Shown here one piece after another: positions 17,510 through 25,801 of a stretch of 64,000 bases of DNA. The DNA comes from Millionella massiliensis. Lineage in GTDB: Bacteria; Bacteroidota; Bacteroidia; Bacteroidales; Rikenellaceae. The position numbers and the translations under genes were made by a program. Numbering within the stretch: position 1 is the first letter of the stretch; each line of letters starts with the position of its first letter. Where the stretch lies: NCBI RefSeq assembly GCF_900104655.1, contig NZ_FNWD01000002.1:62001-126000 (forward strand). Direction: 5' to 3'. A model generated the notes under the pieces. The model was not told where the DNA came from and ran no database searches. It saw nothing but the letters and a program-made list of their open reading frames with translations.

Positions 17510-17912
17510 TGGAGCTGGAGGGAATCGAACCCTCGTCCAAACGAGGAACCCCAAAGCTTTCTACATGCTTAGTCTCCGCTTGATTGTCGGGAAAAAACCA
17601 GGAGGAAGACACCCGAGTCAATTCCGTATTCCGTTGAGTTTCGCCGTTCGGTCCGGACGCCCGAATGGCTATCTTTTATTTGAATGATACCCATTGCCGA
17701 ACGGGGCTAAAAGCGGTCCCCCTCCGACGGGTACTCGTCGGCCCGATTCCTTGACCGGGCGGATTAAGGTAATTTTACTTGGTAAAATTACGCAGCGAGT
17801 GCGTAGCTATTATTGCCATTTGTAGTTTGAAAGTTCCGATTTACGAGGTCCCTTACAACCCTCGGCATGCTTACTTCAAGACTCAAACCCGCTGTCAAAA
17901 CCGGTCAGCCCC
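17510..17912 (-). ncRNA. ssrA: tmRNA (transfer-messenger RNA)
   Basis: About 403 nt. The 5' end at 17912 begins GGGGCTGACCGG and the 3' end at 17510 finishes with a T-arm (GAGGGTTCGATTCCCTC) and CAGCTCCA. The seven-base acceptor stem GGGGCTG pairs with CAGCTCC. The tag reading frame (17788-17817, minus strand) reads GNNSYALAA then TAA; the ALAA end marks stalled products for ClpXP-type proteases. CCA is not encoded after the discriminator A, so it must be added. The RNA rescues stalled ribosomes together with SmpB, which is not in this window. On the plus strand a -7-like CAAAGGTA at 17997-18004 (TACCTTTG on the minus strand) could be its promoter. Confidence 0.95.
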
Positions 17913-18123
17913 ATATGTATGTAGTAAGAGTCGGGCTCCGCATCGGGGGTACGCCATGGCAAAGGGAGCGTACCGTCGCGGACGAATCCGACGCCGCAAA
18001 GGTAATAATTCCCGTGGAGCTTTGCAATGTAACAGAAGGGTATTCCGAGCAGAGTACTGAAATACGATCTGTTTTCAAAGGTTGAAAGCTGTGGGGTGAG
18101 GATGAGGCGCTGTACGATAAAAG

Positions 18124-18148
18124 AAGCAGTGGATGTCATCCACTGCTT
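18124..18148 (-). terminator. Terminator of the FtsE-like gene
   Basis: An 11-bp perfect stem (AAGCAGTGGAT / ATCCACTGCTT) with a 3-nt loop. On the minus strand it is followed by a T-rich stretch (CTTTTATC). It lies about 35 bp past the stop codon. Confidence 0.8.
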
Positions 18149-18182
18149 TCATGTGTTTCGATGTTTTTCGGAAAGGTTGGTG

Positions 18183-18878
18183 TCAGAGTTGTTCGGGGTC
18201 GAGCTCGGTCAGGTAGCCCTCTTCCAGCAGCCAGGTGCGGCCGGGATATTGACGCACGTTGGCGATGTTGTGGGTCGAGATAATCACGGTACACCCCTCG
18301 TCGGCAATGCTGCGGAACAGCTCCATCACCTCTTGTGTAGCGTTGGGGTCGAGGTTGGCGGTCGGTTCGTCGGCCAGTATGATTTGCGGGCTGTTCAGCA
18401 GCGCACGGGCGATGCCGCTGCGTTGGCGCTCGCCGCCCGATAGCTGATGGGGGTAGGAGTGGGCCTTGTGTTCCATGCCGGTCAGGTGGAGCACCTCCCA
18501 GATCCGGTGGTCGATCGCTGCCGCATCGCGCCAGTCGGTGGCACGCAGGACAAATTCGAGGTTTTGATAGACCGTGCAGTCGTCGAGCAGCGTGGCCTCC
18601 TGAAAGACGATGCCCAGGTGGCGGCGCAGGTAGGGAACCTGTTTGCGGGTCAGCTGGTGGAGGGCGTAGCCGGCGATTTGGCCCCGGCCCACCAGCAGTG
18701 GAAGTTCGCCGTAGAGGGTTTTCAGCAGGCTGCTTTTGCCGCTGCCGATGCGTCCGACCAGGTAGATCAGCTCGCCGGGATAGGCGTATAGATTCACGTC
18801 CCGAAGCACTTCGCGTCGGGGATTCTTCTGAAAAATCACAGCGTCAGTAAGCTGTAACGAAGGGGTGTCCTGCATCAT
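18183..18878 (-). CDS. ftsE: FtsE-like ABC transporter ATP-binding protein
   Basis: About 231 residues from the ATG at 18876-18878 (a second ATG follows at once). The frame stays open further upstream, but that part is Arg/Pro-rich and unlike the family. All ABC motifs are present: Walker A GRIGSGKSS, Q-loop VFQEATLL, signature LSGGERQR, Walker B IILADEPT and H-loop STHN. Length and similarity fit FtsE, which with the membrane protein FtsX activates septal cell-wall hydrolases; no FtsX is adjacent, as is common in Bacteroidota. A LolD-type lipoprotein transporter ATPase is the main alternative. A TATCTTTG box lies just before the start (18888-18895), which would give a very short leader. Confidence 0.8.
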   Translation of the reverse strand: MMQDTPSLQLTDAVIFQKNPRREVLRDVNLYAYPGELIYLVGRIGSGKSSLLKTLYGELPLLVGRGQIAGYALHQLTRKQVPYLRRHLGIVFQEATLLDDCTVYQNLEFVLRATDWRDAAAIDHRIWEVLHLTGMEHKAHSYPHQLSGGERQRSGIARALLNSPQIILADEPTANLDPNATQEVMELFRSIADEGCTVIISTHNIANVRQYPGRTWLLEEGYLTELDPEQL

Positions 18879-19048
18879 AGTGTGTGGCAAAGATAGTGGA
18901 TCGGGGGAAATACTTTCACGCGTGCGTCGATCCGGCGACATCACGCGTACGTCGATCCGGCTACGGGGGGCGGGGGGGGCTGAACCGGGAAACTTCCGTG
19001 CGGGATGCAGTGTCCGATTCCCTCCTCTCACGATGTAGTGAATCAAAC

Positions 19049-20275
19049 TCAGCCGGCCGCCCCGTCCGGATGTGTGGCGTACTCCTTGGCCAGCCCCCCT
19101 TCTGCAGTCTCTTTGTAGAGGCTCGGCAGGTCGTGGCCCGTCTGGCGCATCACGTCGACCACGCGGTCAAAGCTGACGCGGTGTTTCCCGTCGGAGTAGG
19201 TGGCGTAGATGTTGGAGTCCAGCGCACGTGCCGCGGCGTAGGCGTTACGTTCGATGCAGGGGATCTGAACCAGGCCGCAGATGGGGTCGCACGTCAGCCC
19301 CAGGTGGTGCTCGAGCCCCATTTCAGCGGCGTATTCGATCTGTGCGGGGGTTCCGCCGAAGAGCTGGCACGAGGCGGCGGCAGCCATGGCACAGGCAACC
19401 CCCCCTTCGCCCTGGCACCCGACTTCGGCTCCCGATACCGAGGCGTTGTGTTTCACGACGTTGCCGAACAGACCGGCCGTGGCCAACGCCCGCAGCATAC
19501 GGGGCTTGATGAATTCACGGGTCTGTTGCAGGTGGAACAGTACGGCGGGCAGTACGCCCGACGAGCCGCAGGTCGGTGCGGTGACGATCTCGCCCCCGGC
19601 GGCGTTCTCCTCCGAGGTGGCCAGTGCGTAGGCGTAGACCAGTCCGCGGCTGCGCATCGCCTCGGAGTATCCTTTCGAGCGGATGAAGTAGTCGCTGGCC
19701 TTGCGGCGCACGCCCAACCCGCCGGGCAGCACCCCTTCGGTCTCGAGGCCGCGCCGGATGCCGGCCTGCATGACGTTCCATACGCGGTCGAGGTAGTCCC
19801 ATATTTCGGGCCCTTCGCACTGCTCGACGTACTCCCAGTAGGAGCATCCGGTCTTGTCGCACCAGGCCTGAATCTCGGTGATGGTGCTCATGTCGTAGAT
19901 CATTTCGGGTTGTCGGGCCGCGGTCTGTTCGTTGGCCAGCGAGCCGCCGCCGATGCTGTAGATCCGCCAGCTCTCGCGGGGCTGCTCCTCGTCGCCGAAG
20001 AAACTCTCGAACTGCATGCCGTTCGGGTGGAACGGCAGAAAAATGTCGGACCGCCAGTGAATCACGGTGGGAGCGGCGGGCTCCAGCACCTCCAGAATGG
20101 CCTTGTCGGTGAGGTGGCCCCGGCCGGTGGCGGCCAGGCTGCCGTACAGGGTGACTTCATAACGGGCGGCGCCACGATTGCGCTCCAGAAACTCTTCGGC
20201 CGCACGACGCGGACCCATCGTGTGGCTGCTGGAGGGGCCGTGGCCGATGCGGTAGATGCCTTTGATCGATTCCAT
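19049..20275 (-). CDS. sdaA: L-serine ammonia-lyase (serine dehydratase), single-chain 4Fe-4S type
   Basis: 408 residues from the ATG at 20273-20275, beginning MESIKGIYRIGHGPSSSHTMGP, the canonical N-terminus. It fuses the beta domain (about 1-150) and the alpha domain (from about 165). APTCGSSGVLPA and CDPICGLVQIPC supply the cysteines for the oxygen-sensitive iron-sulfur cluster. It converts L-serine to pyruvate and ammonia in the cytoplasm. The frame could extend upstream to 20485, but that stretch overlaps the opposite-strand cobalamin riboswitch and is not protein-like. A TATCTTTG box (minus strand, 20296-20303) lies 20 bp before the start. Confidence 0.95.
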   Translation of the reverse strand: MESIKGIYRIGHGPSSSHTMGPRRAAEEFLERNRGAARYEVTLYGSLAATGRGHLTDKAILEVLEPAAPTVIHWRSDIFLPFHPNGMQFESFFGDEEQPRESWRIYSIGGGSLANEQTAARQPEMIYDMSTITEIQAWCDKTGCSYWEYVEQCEGPEIWDYLDRVWNVMQAGIRRGLETEGVLPGGLGVRRKASDYFIRSKGYSEAMRSRGLVYAYALATSEENAAGGEIVTAPTCGSSGVLPAVLFHLQQTREFIKPRMLRALATAGLFGNVVKHNASVSGAEVGCQGEGGVACAMAAAASCQLFGGTPAQIEYAAEMGLEHHLGLTCDPICGLVQIPCIERNAYAAARALDSNIYATYSDGKHRVSFDRVVDVMRQTGHDLPSLYKETAEGGLAKEYATHPDGAAG

Positions 20276-20314
20276 ACGATTCTGCTTTGGGTTCCCAAAG
20301 ATACGTTTTTTCCG

Positions 20315-20345
20315 TTTGCGGATTTTGAAAAAGGATATATCTTTG
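20315..20345 (+). promoter_or_regulatory. Bacteroidota-type promoter driving the cobalamin riboswitch
   Basis: TTTG at 20315-20318, a 19-bp spacer, then TATCTTTG at 20338-20345: an exact match to the -33/-7 consensus of the Bacteroidota primary sigma factor. Transcription would begin around 20351, at the first base of riboswitch helix P1. Confidence 0.8.
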
Positions 20346-20350
20346 TCCCC

Positions 20351-20608
20351 GGCAATGGTTCGCCCGAGGCGCCTCCCGTTTGCGGAGTCGCCGGCGATCA
20401 AAAGGGAACCGGGTGAAAGTCCCGGACAGTCCCGCTGCTGTGAGCCCCGCCGGAGCGTGTCTCCGGTCGAAAGGGTGTCGGACACTTCTTTGCTTCAGGC
20501 CACTGTTCGTGCGCTGCAACCTCGGTCGAGGGAGAGCAGCGCGGAAGAATGGGAAGGCGACGTCCGATCAGACCCGGGGGCGAGTCAGAAGACCTGCCTT
20601 GCCATTGA
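20351..20608 (+). ncRNA. Cobalamin (AdoCbl) riboswitch
   Basis: The conserved core AAAAGGGAACCGGGTGAAAG and GTCCCGCTGCTGTGA lies at 20399-20444. The B12-box-like GTCAGAAGACCTGCC lies at 20584-20598. The outer helix P1 can form between CAATGG (20353-20358) and CCATTG (20602-20607). Riboswitches of this class lower expression when cobalamin binds. The ~200 nt between it and the downstream ATG contain a possible hairpin (near 20696-20742) that may be part of the expression platform. It controls the lipoprotein gene at 20812. Confidence 0.93.
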
Positions 20609-20811
20609 ATGTTGTCCGCTTTCGGGGATTTGAAGCTGGAGAACGCCCGTGACGAACTCTTCTTACATTTCGAACCTGTCCACGCCCGTATGTTGAAACG
20701 GGTTGTGCGATGTGCGCGGACAACAACCCCGTCGAGAGTCGAATCCCGTGTGTTTCGACCCCCGCTGCGGTGGATGTGACACCAGTATGAATTTACACAT
20801 AAAGGAAAACG

Positions 20812-21891
20812 ATGAAAAAAATCAACTTGTTGTGGGCCCTTTCGGCCGCTGTGCTGCTGTTCAGTTGTAAAAAAAATGACGGTCCCGAAGTGCCGCCGCC
20901 CTACGAACCGACCCAAACCATTGGGTATTACGTGCTCAACGAAGGCTCGATCGGCGGACATAACGCCACGCTGGGCTATTACGACGTCAAAACCCGAACC
21001 TTTACGCCCGACTATTTCGGCCAGAAGAATCCCGATGTCGAACTCGGTGACCTGCCCAACGATATGGTGGTTTACGGCTCGAAAGCCTATGTGACCACTA
21101 CGTACGGCAACCAGGTGGTTGTGCTGAATGCCTGGACCGGTGTCGTGGAGAAGACGCTCGAAGTCAATGGCGCCCGTTCGCTGGCTGTCAATGACGGCAA
21201 AGTGTACGTATCTTCGTACCGCGGCGAGGTCGTGCGTATCGACACCACCACGCTCACCATTACCGGTACGGCTGCTGTCAACGGTGAATATTGCGAAGGG
21301 ATCGCCGTGCTGAAAGACAAGATTTACGTGGCCAACGACGCCGTCAAAGGCGGTGCACAGGGGCAGGGAAATACCGTTTCGGTGATCGACATTGCCACCT
21401 TCACCGAAGAGGCTCAGATCACGACCCCGACCAACCCGGTCGGTCTGGTAGCCAACGGCGATTACCTCTACCTGACCACCTCGGGCGAGTATGACGACAG
21501 CTGGAACATGGTGGTCGATGCTCAACTGCACCGCATCGATCCGGCCCAGAAGAAGGTCGTTTACACCTTCCCCGATGTGGCCGCCAGCAAGATGGCCGTT
21601 CTGGATGATTATATCTACACCGTGCACTTCAGCTACATGACCTTTACCGGCTCGTCCAAGAAGATCAACCTGTCGACCAACGCTGTGAGCGATTTCCTTT
21701 CCGAGGCTCCGTCGTTCTCGATCTACAACGTCTGCACGAACCCCATGACCGACGAAATCTTCATCATCAACTCGGGCTACACCGGAACGAGCACCATTGA
21801 CAGCTACGACGCAAACGGTACGCTCAAGTATCAGATGACCGATCAGGCTCAGGGACCCTATGTCAGCAAGGTGATTCCGGTCAACATTTAA
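20812..21891 (+). CDS. btuG: BtuG-like surface lipoprotein, beta-propeller corrinoid-binding protein
   Basis: 359 residues. The lipoprotein signal ends LLFSC, followed by KKNDGPE, an acidic/polar stretch of the type seen at the start of surface-exported Bacteroidota lipoproteins. The rest is a 7-bladed YncE/DUF5074-type propeller: YYVLNEGSIGGHNATLGYYD, DMVVYGSKAYVTT, LYLTTSGEYDD, FIINSGYTG. BtuG proteins capture vitamin B12 outside the cell with very high affinity and pass it to BtuB. The call rests on the propeller type together with the cobalamin riboswitch directly upstream. No btuB, btuFCD or other corrinoid gene is adjacent, so it appears to be a stand-alone copy. Confidence 0.82.
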   Translation: MKKINLLWALSAAVLLFSCKKNDGPEVPPPYEPTQTIGYYVLNEGSIGGHNATLGYYDVKTRTFTPDYFGQKNPDVELGDLPNDMVVYGSKAYVTTTYGNQVVVLNAWTGVVEKTLEVNGARSLAVNDGKVYVSSYRGEVVRIDTTTLTITGTAAVNGEYCEGIAVLKDKIYVANDAVKGGAQGQGNTVSVIDIATFTEEAQITTPTNPVGLVANGDYLYLTTSGEYDDSWNMVVDAQLHRIDPAQKKVVYTFPDVAASKMAVLDDYIYTVHFSYMTFTGSSKKINLSTNAVSDFLSEAPSFSIYNVCTNPMTDEIFIINSGYTGTSTIDSYDANGTLKYQMTDQAQGPYVSKVIPVNI

Positions 21892-21931
21892 AAATAAAAA
21901 CTTTTGTAGTGTAAGGTTTTTATTCGTGGTG

Positions 21932-21951
21932 CCCGGTCGGAAACGGCCGGG
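21932..21951 (+). terminator. Possible terminator after the BtuG-like gene
   Basis: A 7-bp GC stem CCCGGTC / GGCCGGG (one G-T pair) with a six-base loop, 40 bp beyond the stop. No T run follows, so support is weak. Confidence 0.35.
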
Positions 21952-22094
21952 TTGGGCGCGGGGTGGTGGTTCTCCCTGTGCCCTTCTTTTTTAGTAGGGG
22001 TGCCCTGTCCGTGGTGAAATGTGGCAGGGCAACCGGTCGGAGTTCGGCCCGAAATGAGTAAATTTGTCTCCGACTAACCCAAATCCACACACCG

Positions 22095-24968
22095 ATGGCA
22101 AACAAAACCCTGTTGCTGCCGGCCCTGGTGGCTTTGTGTCTGGCGGGAGGTGCCGCCGCACAAGGCTTCGACAAAGCCGGTAAACCCGTGATTCGGTCCG
22201 AGTATCGTCCCAAGGGCGAAATGTACCACGACGGATGGATCGACTTCAACAAAAACGGGAAGAAAGATATCTACGAAGATCCCACCCAACCCATTGACGA
22301 CCGCATCGAGGACCTGCTCGGGCAGATGAACCTCGACGAGAAGACCGCCCAGATGGCGACCCTCTACGGGTATGGCCGCGTGCTGACTGACCGGCTTCCG
22401 ACGCCCGAGTGGAAAACCGAACGTATCTGGAAAGACGGTATCGGTGCCATCGACGAACACCTGAACGGCTATCCGGCCGGGGGTAAGAATGCCCGCGAAA
22501 ACAATCCCTGGGTATGGCCCGCTTCGAACCATACGTGGGCCATCAACGAAGTGCAGCGTTTTTTTGTCGAAGAGACCCGCCTCGGTATTCCGGCCGATTT
22601 TACGGACGAGGGGCTGCGCGGGGTGGAGAGCTACCGGGCGACCAATTTCCCGACCCAGCTCGGTGTCGGCCACACTTGGAACCGCGAACTGGTGCGCAAG
22701 ATGGGCGAGATCGAAGGGCGCGAAGCGCGTGCCCTGGGCTACACTAATATCTATTCGCCGATTCTCGACGTGGGGCGCGACCAGCGTTGGGGCCGCTACG
22801 AAGAGGTCTACGGCGAGTCGCCCTATCTGGTGGCCGAACTCGGTATCCAGATGGTGCGCGGCATCCAGTCGCAGGGCGTGGCCGCCACCGCCAAACACTT
22901 TGTCGGCTACAGCAACGGCAAAGGGGCGCGTGAAGGCATGGCCCGAAACAACCCCCAGATGTCGCTGCGCGAGATGGAGCAGATTCACGTCTATCCCTTC
23001 GGGCGGGTGGTGAGCGAAGCCGGTCTGCTGGGGATCATGAGCTCTTACAACGACTTCGACGGCGAACCCATCCAGGGCAGCTATCACTGGCTGACCGAGG
23101 TGCTCCGGGGACGTTACGGTTTCCGGGGGTACGTCGTTTCCGACAGCGATGCCGTGGAGTACCTCTACAGCAAACACTTCACGGCCGCCGACATGAAAGA
23201 GGCCGTGCGGCAGGCCATTGAGGCGGGGCTGAACGTCCGCTGTACGTTCCGCTCGCCCGATTCGTTCATCGTGCCGCTGCGCGAGCTCGTTCGCGAGGGT
23301 GCCCTCAGCGAAGATGTAGTCGACAGCCGGGTGCGCGACATTCTTCGGGTGAAGTTCCTCTGCGGACTGTTCGACAACCCCTATAAAAACGACCTGAAGG
23401 CTGCCGATGCCGAGGTCTGCAAGGCTGAAAACGAAGCGGTCGCCAAACAAATCTCGCTCGAATCCATCGTACTGCTCAAGAACGATGCGGCGACGCTTCC
23501 GCTCAGTCGGGACAGCGTGCGCCGGATTGCCGTGATCGGCCCGAACGCCACGGCCACCGATTTCGTGACGGCACGTTACGGCCCCAATGCCGTCGAACCG
23601 ATCAGTGTGCTGGACGGTATTCGTGCCGCGGCCGGCGATGCCGAGGTGTCGTATGCCAAGGGGTGTGAACTGGTGGACGACAACTGGCCCGACTCCGAAC
23701 TGATGGATTATCCGCTGACGCAGACCGAAAAGGACAGCATCGCGCGGGCTTACGAGGTGGCCTCGCAGGCCGATGCGGTGGTGTTGGTGCTGGGCGGTGG
23801 AACGCGCACCTGCGGCGAGAACAAGTCGCGGTCGAGCCTCGACCTGCCCGGACGTCAGCAGCAACTGCTCGAAGCGATCACGCCGCTCAAGGAACAGGGC
23901 AAGAAGGTGGTGCTGGTGCTCATCAACGGCCGTCCGCTGTCGATCAACTGGGCCGACCGTTACGTGCCGGCTATCGTGGAGGCGTGGTATCCCGGGCGTC
24001 AGGGCGGCGCGGCGGTGGCCGAAGTGCTGTTCGGCGACTACAACCCCGGCGGCAAACTGACCGTCACCTTCCCGCGCAGCGTGGGGCAGATCCCGTTCAA
24101 TTTCCCGACCCTGCCGTCGGCTCAGAGCGATTCGTGGGGCGCCAACGGCCCGAAGAGCCATCGCGCCCGGGTCAACGGAGCGCTGTATCCGTTCGGGTAC
24201 GGGCTGAGCTATACGACGTTCGAGTACAGCGACCTGCAACTTTCCGATACGGTCATTACGCCGCATCAGGGGCTGACCGTGTCGTGCACGGTGACCAACA
24301 CCGGCAAGCGTGCCGGCGACGAGGTGGCGCAGCTCTATCTGCACGATAAGGTGTCGTCGGTAATGGCCTACGAAAAGGTGCTGCGCGGATTCGAACGGGT
24401 ACACCTCGAACCGGGCGAAAGCCGGCGTGTCGAGTTCCGGCTGGTGCCGCGTGACCTCCAGATCCTCGATATCCACTACAATTGGACGGTCGAACCGGGT
24501 GACTTTACGGTGATGGTCGGGGCCTCGTCAGAAGACATCAAACTGCGGCGAGACTTTACGGTCGTCGAACCGGACCGTCTGCTGGAGATGCGCTCCGACG
24601 AACGGAAAAACTCGCTGGCGTCGAAAGTCTCGGCCAGCACGGCTGGCGACGCAGCCTTCCATACGGTGGACGGAAATCCCGGTACCGTGTGGGAAGGGGG
24701 GCGTAATCAGTATATTACGTATGAACTGCGCAGCGGGTCGATTCCGACGCAGATCGGCATCGCCTGGGACGAGGGGGCGCCGGTCGAGTTCGAAATCCAG
24801 CTTTCGAGCGGAGGCGGTCTGTTCGTTCCGGTGTGGCGTGGCAAGAGTCGGCTCAACAACGGCACGATGGAGACCTATACGTTCGACGGTGCTACGTCGA
24901 GCGACCTGCGTATCCTGATTCTGAGCGAGAAGGGACGAATCAAAGAGGTGAAACTCGATGAGTTGTAA
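22095..24968 (+). CDS. GH3 beta-glucosidase/beta-xylosidase with C-terminal discoidin-like domain
   Basis: 957 residues with a signal peptide (cleavage near GGAAAQ, residue 23). The GH3 N-terminal barrel contains LGVGHTWNRELV, AKHFVGYSNG and the nucleophile motif VVSDSDAVEYLY (Asp350). The (alpha/beta)6 sandwich follows (VVLVLGGGTRTCGEN, VEAWYPGRQGG), then a fibronectin-III-like domain (about 700-815). From about 840 a discoidin/F5-8C-like beta-sandwich is appended (FHTVDGNPGTVWEG ... YITYEL), probably a carbohydrate-binding module. GH3 enzymes remove terminal beta-linked glucose or xylose with retention. It is monocistronic, with a -7-like box TAAATTTG (22059-22066) upstream and a terminator downstream. 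Exact substrate unknown. Confidence 0.92.
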   Translation: MANKTLLLPALVALCLAGGAAAQGFDKAGKPVIRSEYRPKGEMYHDGWIDFNKNGKKDIYEDPTQPIDDRIEDLLGQMNLDEKTAQMATLYGYGRVLTDRLPTPEWKTERIWKDGIGAIDEHLNGYPAGGKNARENNPWVWPASNHTWAINEVQRFFVEETRLGIPADFTDEGLRGVESYRATNFPTQLGVGHTWNRELVRKMGEIEGREARALGYTNIYSPILDVGRDQRWGRYEEVYGESPYLVAELGIQMVRGIQSQGVAATAKHFVGYSNGKGAREGMARNNPQMSLREMEQIHVYPFGRVVSEAGLLGIMSSYNDFDGEPIQGSYHWLTEVLRGRYGFRGYVVSDSDAVEYLYSKHFTAADMKEAVRQAIEAGLNVRCTFRSPDSFIVPLRELVREGALSEDVVDSRVRDILRVKFLCGLFDNPYKNDLKAADAEVCKAENEAVAKQISLESIVLLKNDAATLPLSRDSVRRIAVIGPNATATDFVTARYGPNAVEPISVLDGIRAAAGDAEVSYAKGCELVDDNWPDSELMDYPLTQTEKDSIARAYEVASQADAVVLVLGGGTRTCGENKSRSSLDLPGRQQQLLEAITPLKEQGKKVVLVLINGRPLSINWADRYVPAIVEAWYPGRQGGAAVAEVLFGDYNPGGKLTVTFPRSVGQIPFNFPTLPSAQSDSWGANGPKSHRARVNGALYPFGYGLSYTTFEYSDLQLSDTVITPHQGLTVSCTVTNTGKRAGDEVAQLYLHDKVSSVMAYEKVLRGFERVHLEPGESRRVEFRLVPRDLQILDIHYNWTVEPGDFTVMVGASSEDIKLRRDFTVVEPDRLLEMRSDERKNSLASKVSASTAGDAAFHTVDGNPGTVWEGGRNQYITYELRSGSIPTQIGIAWDEGAPVEFEIQLSSGGGLFVPVWRGKSRLNNGTMETYTFDGATSSDLRILILSEKGRIKEVKLDEL

Positions 24969-24992
24969 TCGTCCCGGGACTTGTTGATATGA

Positions 24993-25031
24993 ATTCGGGG
25001 GTTTCTGCACAACAGGCAGAAGCCCCCGAAT
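24993..25031 (+). terminator. Terminator of the GH3 gene
   Basis: A 16-bp near-perfect stem (ATTCGGGGGTTTCTGC / GCAGAAGCCCCCGAAT, one G-T pair) with a 7-nt loop, starting 25 bp after the stop. It may also serve the convergent DUF2148 gene. Confidence 0.75.
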
Positions 25032-25207
25032 GCGTTTCGGAGAGGTTTTTCTTCGGGAAACTCCGCGCCTGCGGCCGGTGATTCCGGCTGAGAGGCGTGG
25101 GCGTTGTCCTCTGATGTGTGGCTGTTGGCCCTCTCCGGACATTGCTCCAAATTGTCCGGCCCGGTTTCTGTCACGAGTTGCGAGGCGGAACAGTGGTGGG
25201 GAGGCAC

Positions 25208-25744
25208 TTAAAGCGGCTTACGGTCGAAGAAGGGGCTTTTGCCGGTGGCGCTGACGGGGATGGCCAGAATGGCGCGGCATCCGGGCAGCAGATCCAGTGC
25301 CAGCGCTCCGACGCCGGCCGAGAAGAGTACTCGGCAGTCGGCCCGGTGGTCGGCGGCTACCGATACGGCCGATCCGACCGCAATGCCGAGGTCGTTGGTG
25401 TTGAAGGCACAGGGGGCTGCCGGAGCCTGTGCCGTTTTGTCGGCGCAGGTGGCGAAGCCGCACCAGCCGCAGTTCAGTCCGAGCGTCTCGTAGCGGCTGC
25501 CGATCAACACCACGGCGCCGGCCTGGCGCAGGTTACCGGCGTCGCGGGTAAAAAAGGCGCGTCCCGGCTGGCTGCTCATCTCTTCGAGTTTGTCGGCCAG
25601 CCGGTCGATGTCCGTGCCGGTGATCATGGCGATCTCGAGGTTGTCGACACCGCGGGCCTTGGGGGCTGTGCGGGCGGCGTTCATCATCAGGGCAGCGATG
25701 TGCCGTAGGGTTTCGTTGCGTGTATCGGTCTGTTTTTCGATCAT
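25208..25744 (-). CDS. DUF2148 ferredoxin-like domain protein
   Basis: 178 residues without a signal peptide. A central Cys cluster CGWCGFATC, with another Cys in PCAF about 20 residues on, matches the DUF2148 family, thought to bind an iron-sulfur cluster. The N-terminus (MMNAARTAPKARGVDNLEI) and the Gly-rich GSAVSVAADHRADCRVLFSAGVGALAL are also typical. Family members are small cytoplasmic proteins of unknown reaction, found mostly in anaerobes. Not in an operon: the flanking genes are 463 bp away on the partner side or convergent. A -7-like TAAATTTG (minus strand, 25782-25789) lies upstream. Confidence 0.85.
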   Translation of the reverse strand: MIEKQTDTRNETLRHIAALMMNAARTAPKARGVDNLEIAMITGTDIDRLADKLEEMSSQPGRAFFTRDAGNLRQAGAVVLIGSRYETLGLNCGWCGFATCADKTAQAPAAPCAFNTNDLGIAVGSAVSVAADHRADCRVLFSAGVGALALDLLPGCRAILAIPVSATGKSPFFDRKPL

Positions 25745-25801
25745 GGTGGCAGGCGGTTAGGTTTTATGAATTTTACGAATCCAAATTTACCAAAAATTCG
25801 A

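Noticed and set aside
17501..17687. Small plus-strand frames over the tmRNA
   Set aside because: The sequence is fully explained by tmRNA structure on the minus strand.
18879..19046. N-terminal extension of the FtsE-like ATPase
   Set aside because: Low-complexity Arg/Pro/Ser sequence that contains a promoter-like box and is unlike any ABC ATPase N-terminus.
20276..20485. N-terminal extension of serine dehydratase
   Set aside because: Overlaps the opposite-strand promoter and cobalamin riboswitch. The family N-terminus begins at the internal methionine (20275).
22074..24476. 800-codon minus-strand frame opposite the GH3 gene
   Set aside because: Antisense shadow of a strongly supported enzyme; composition rich in His, Arg, Gly without domain features.
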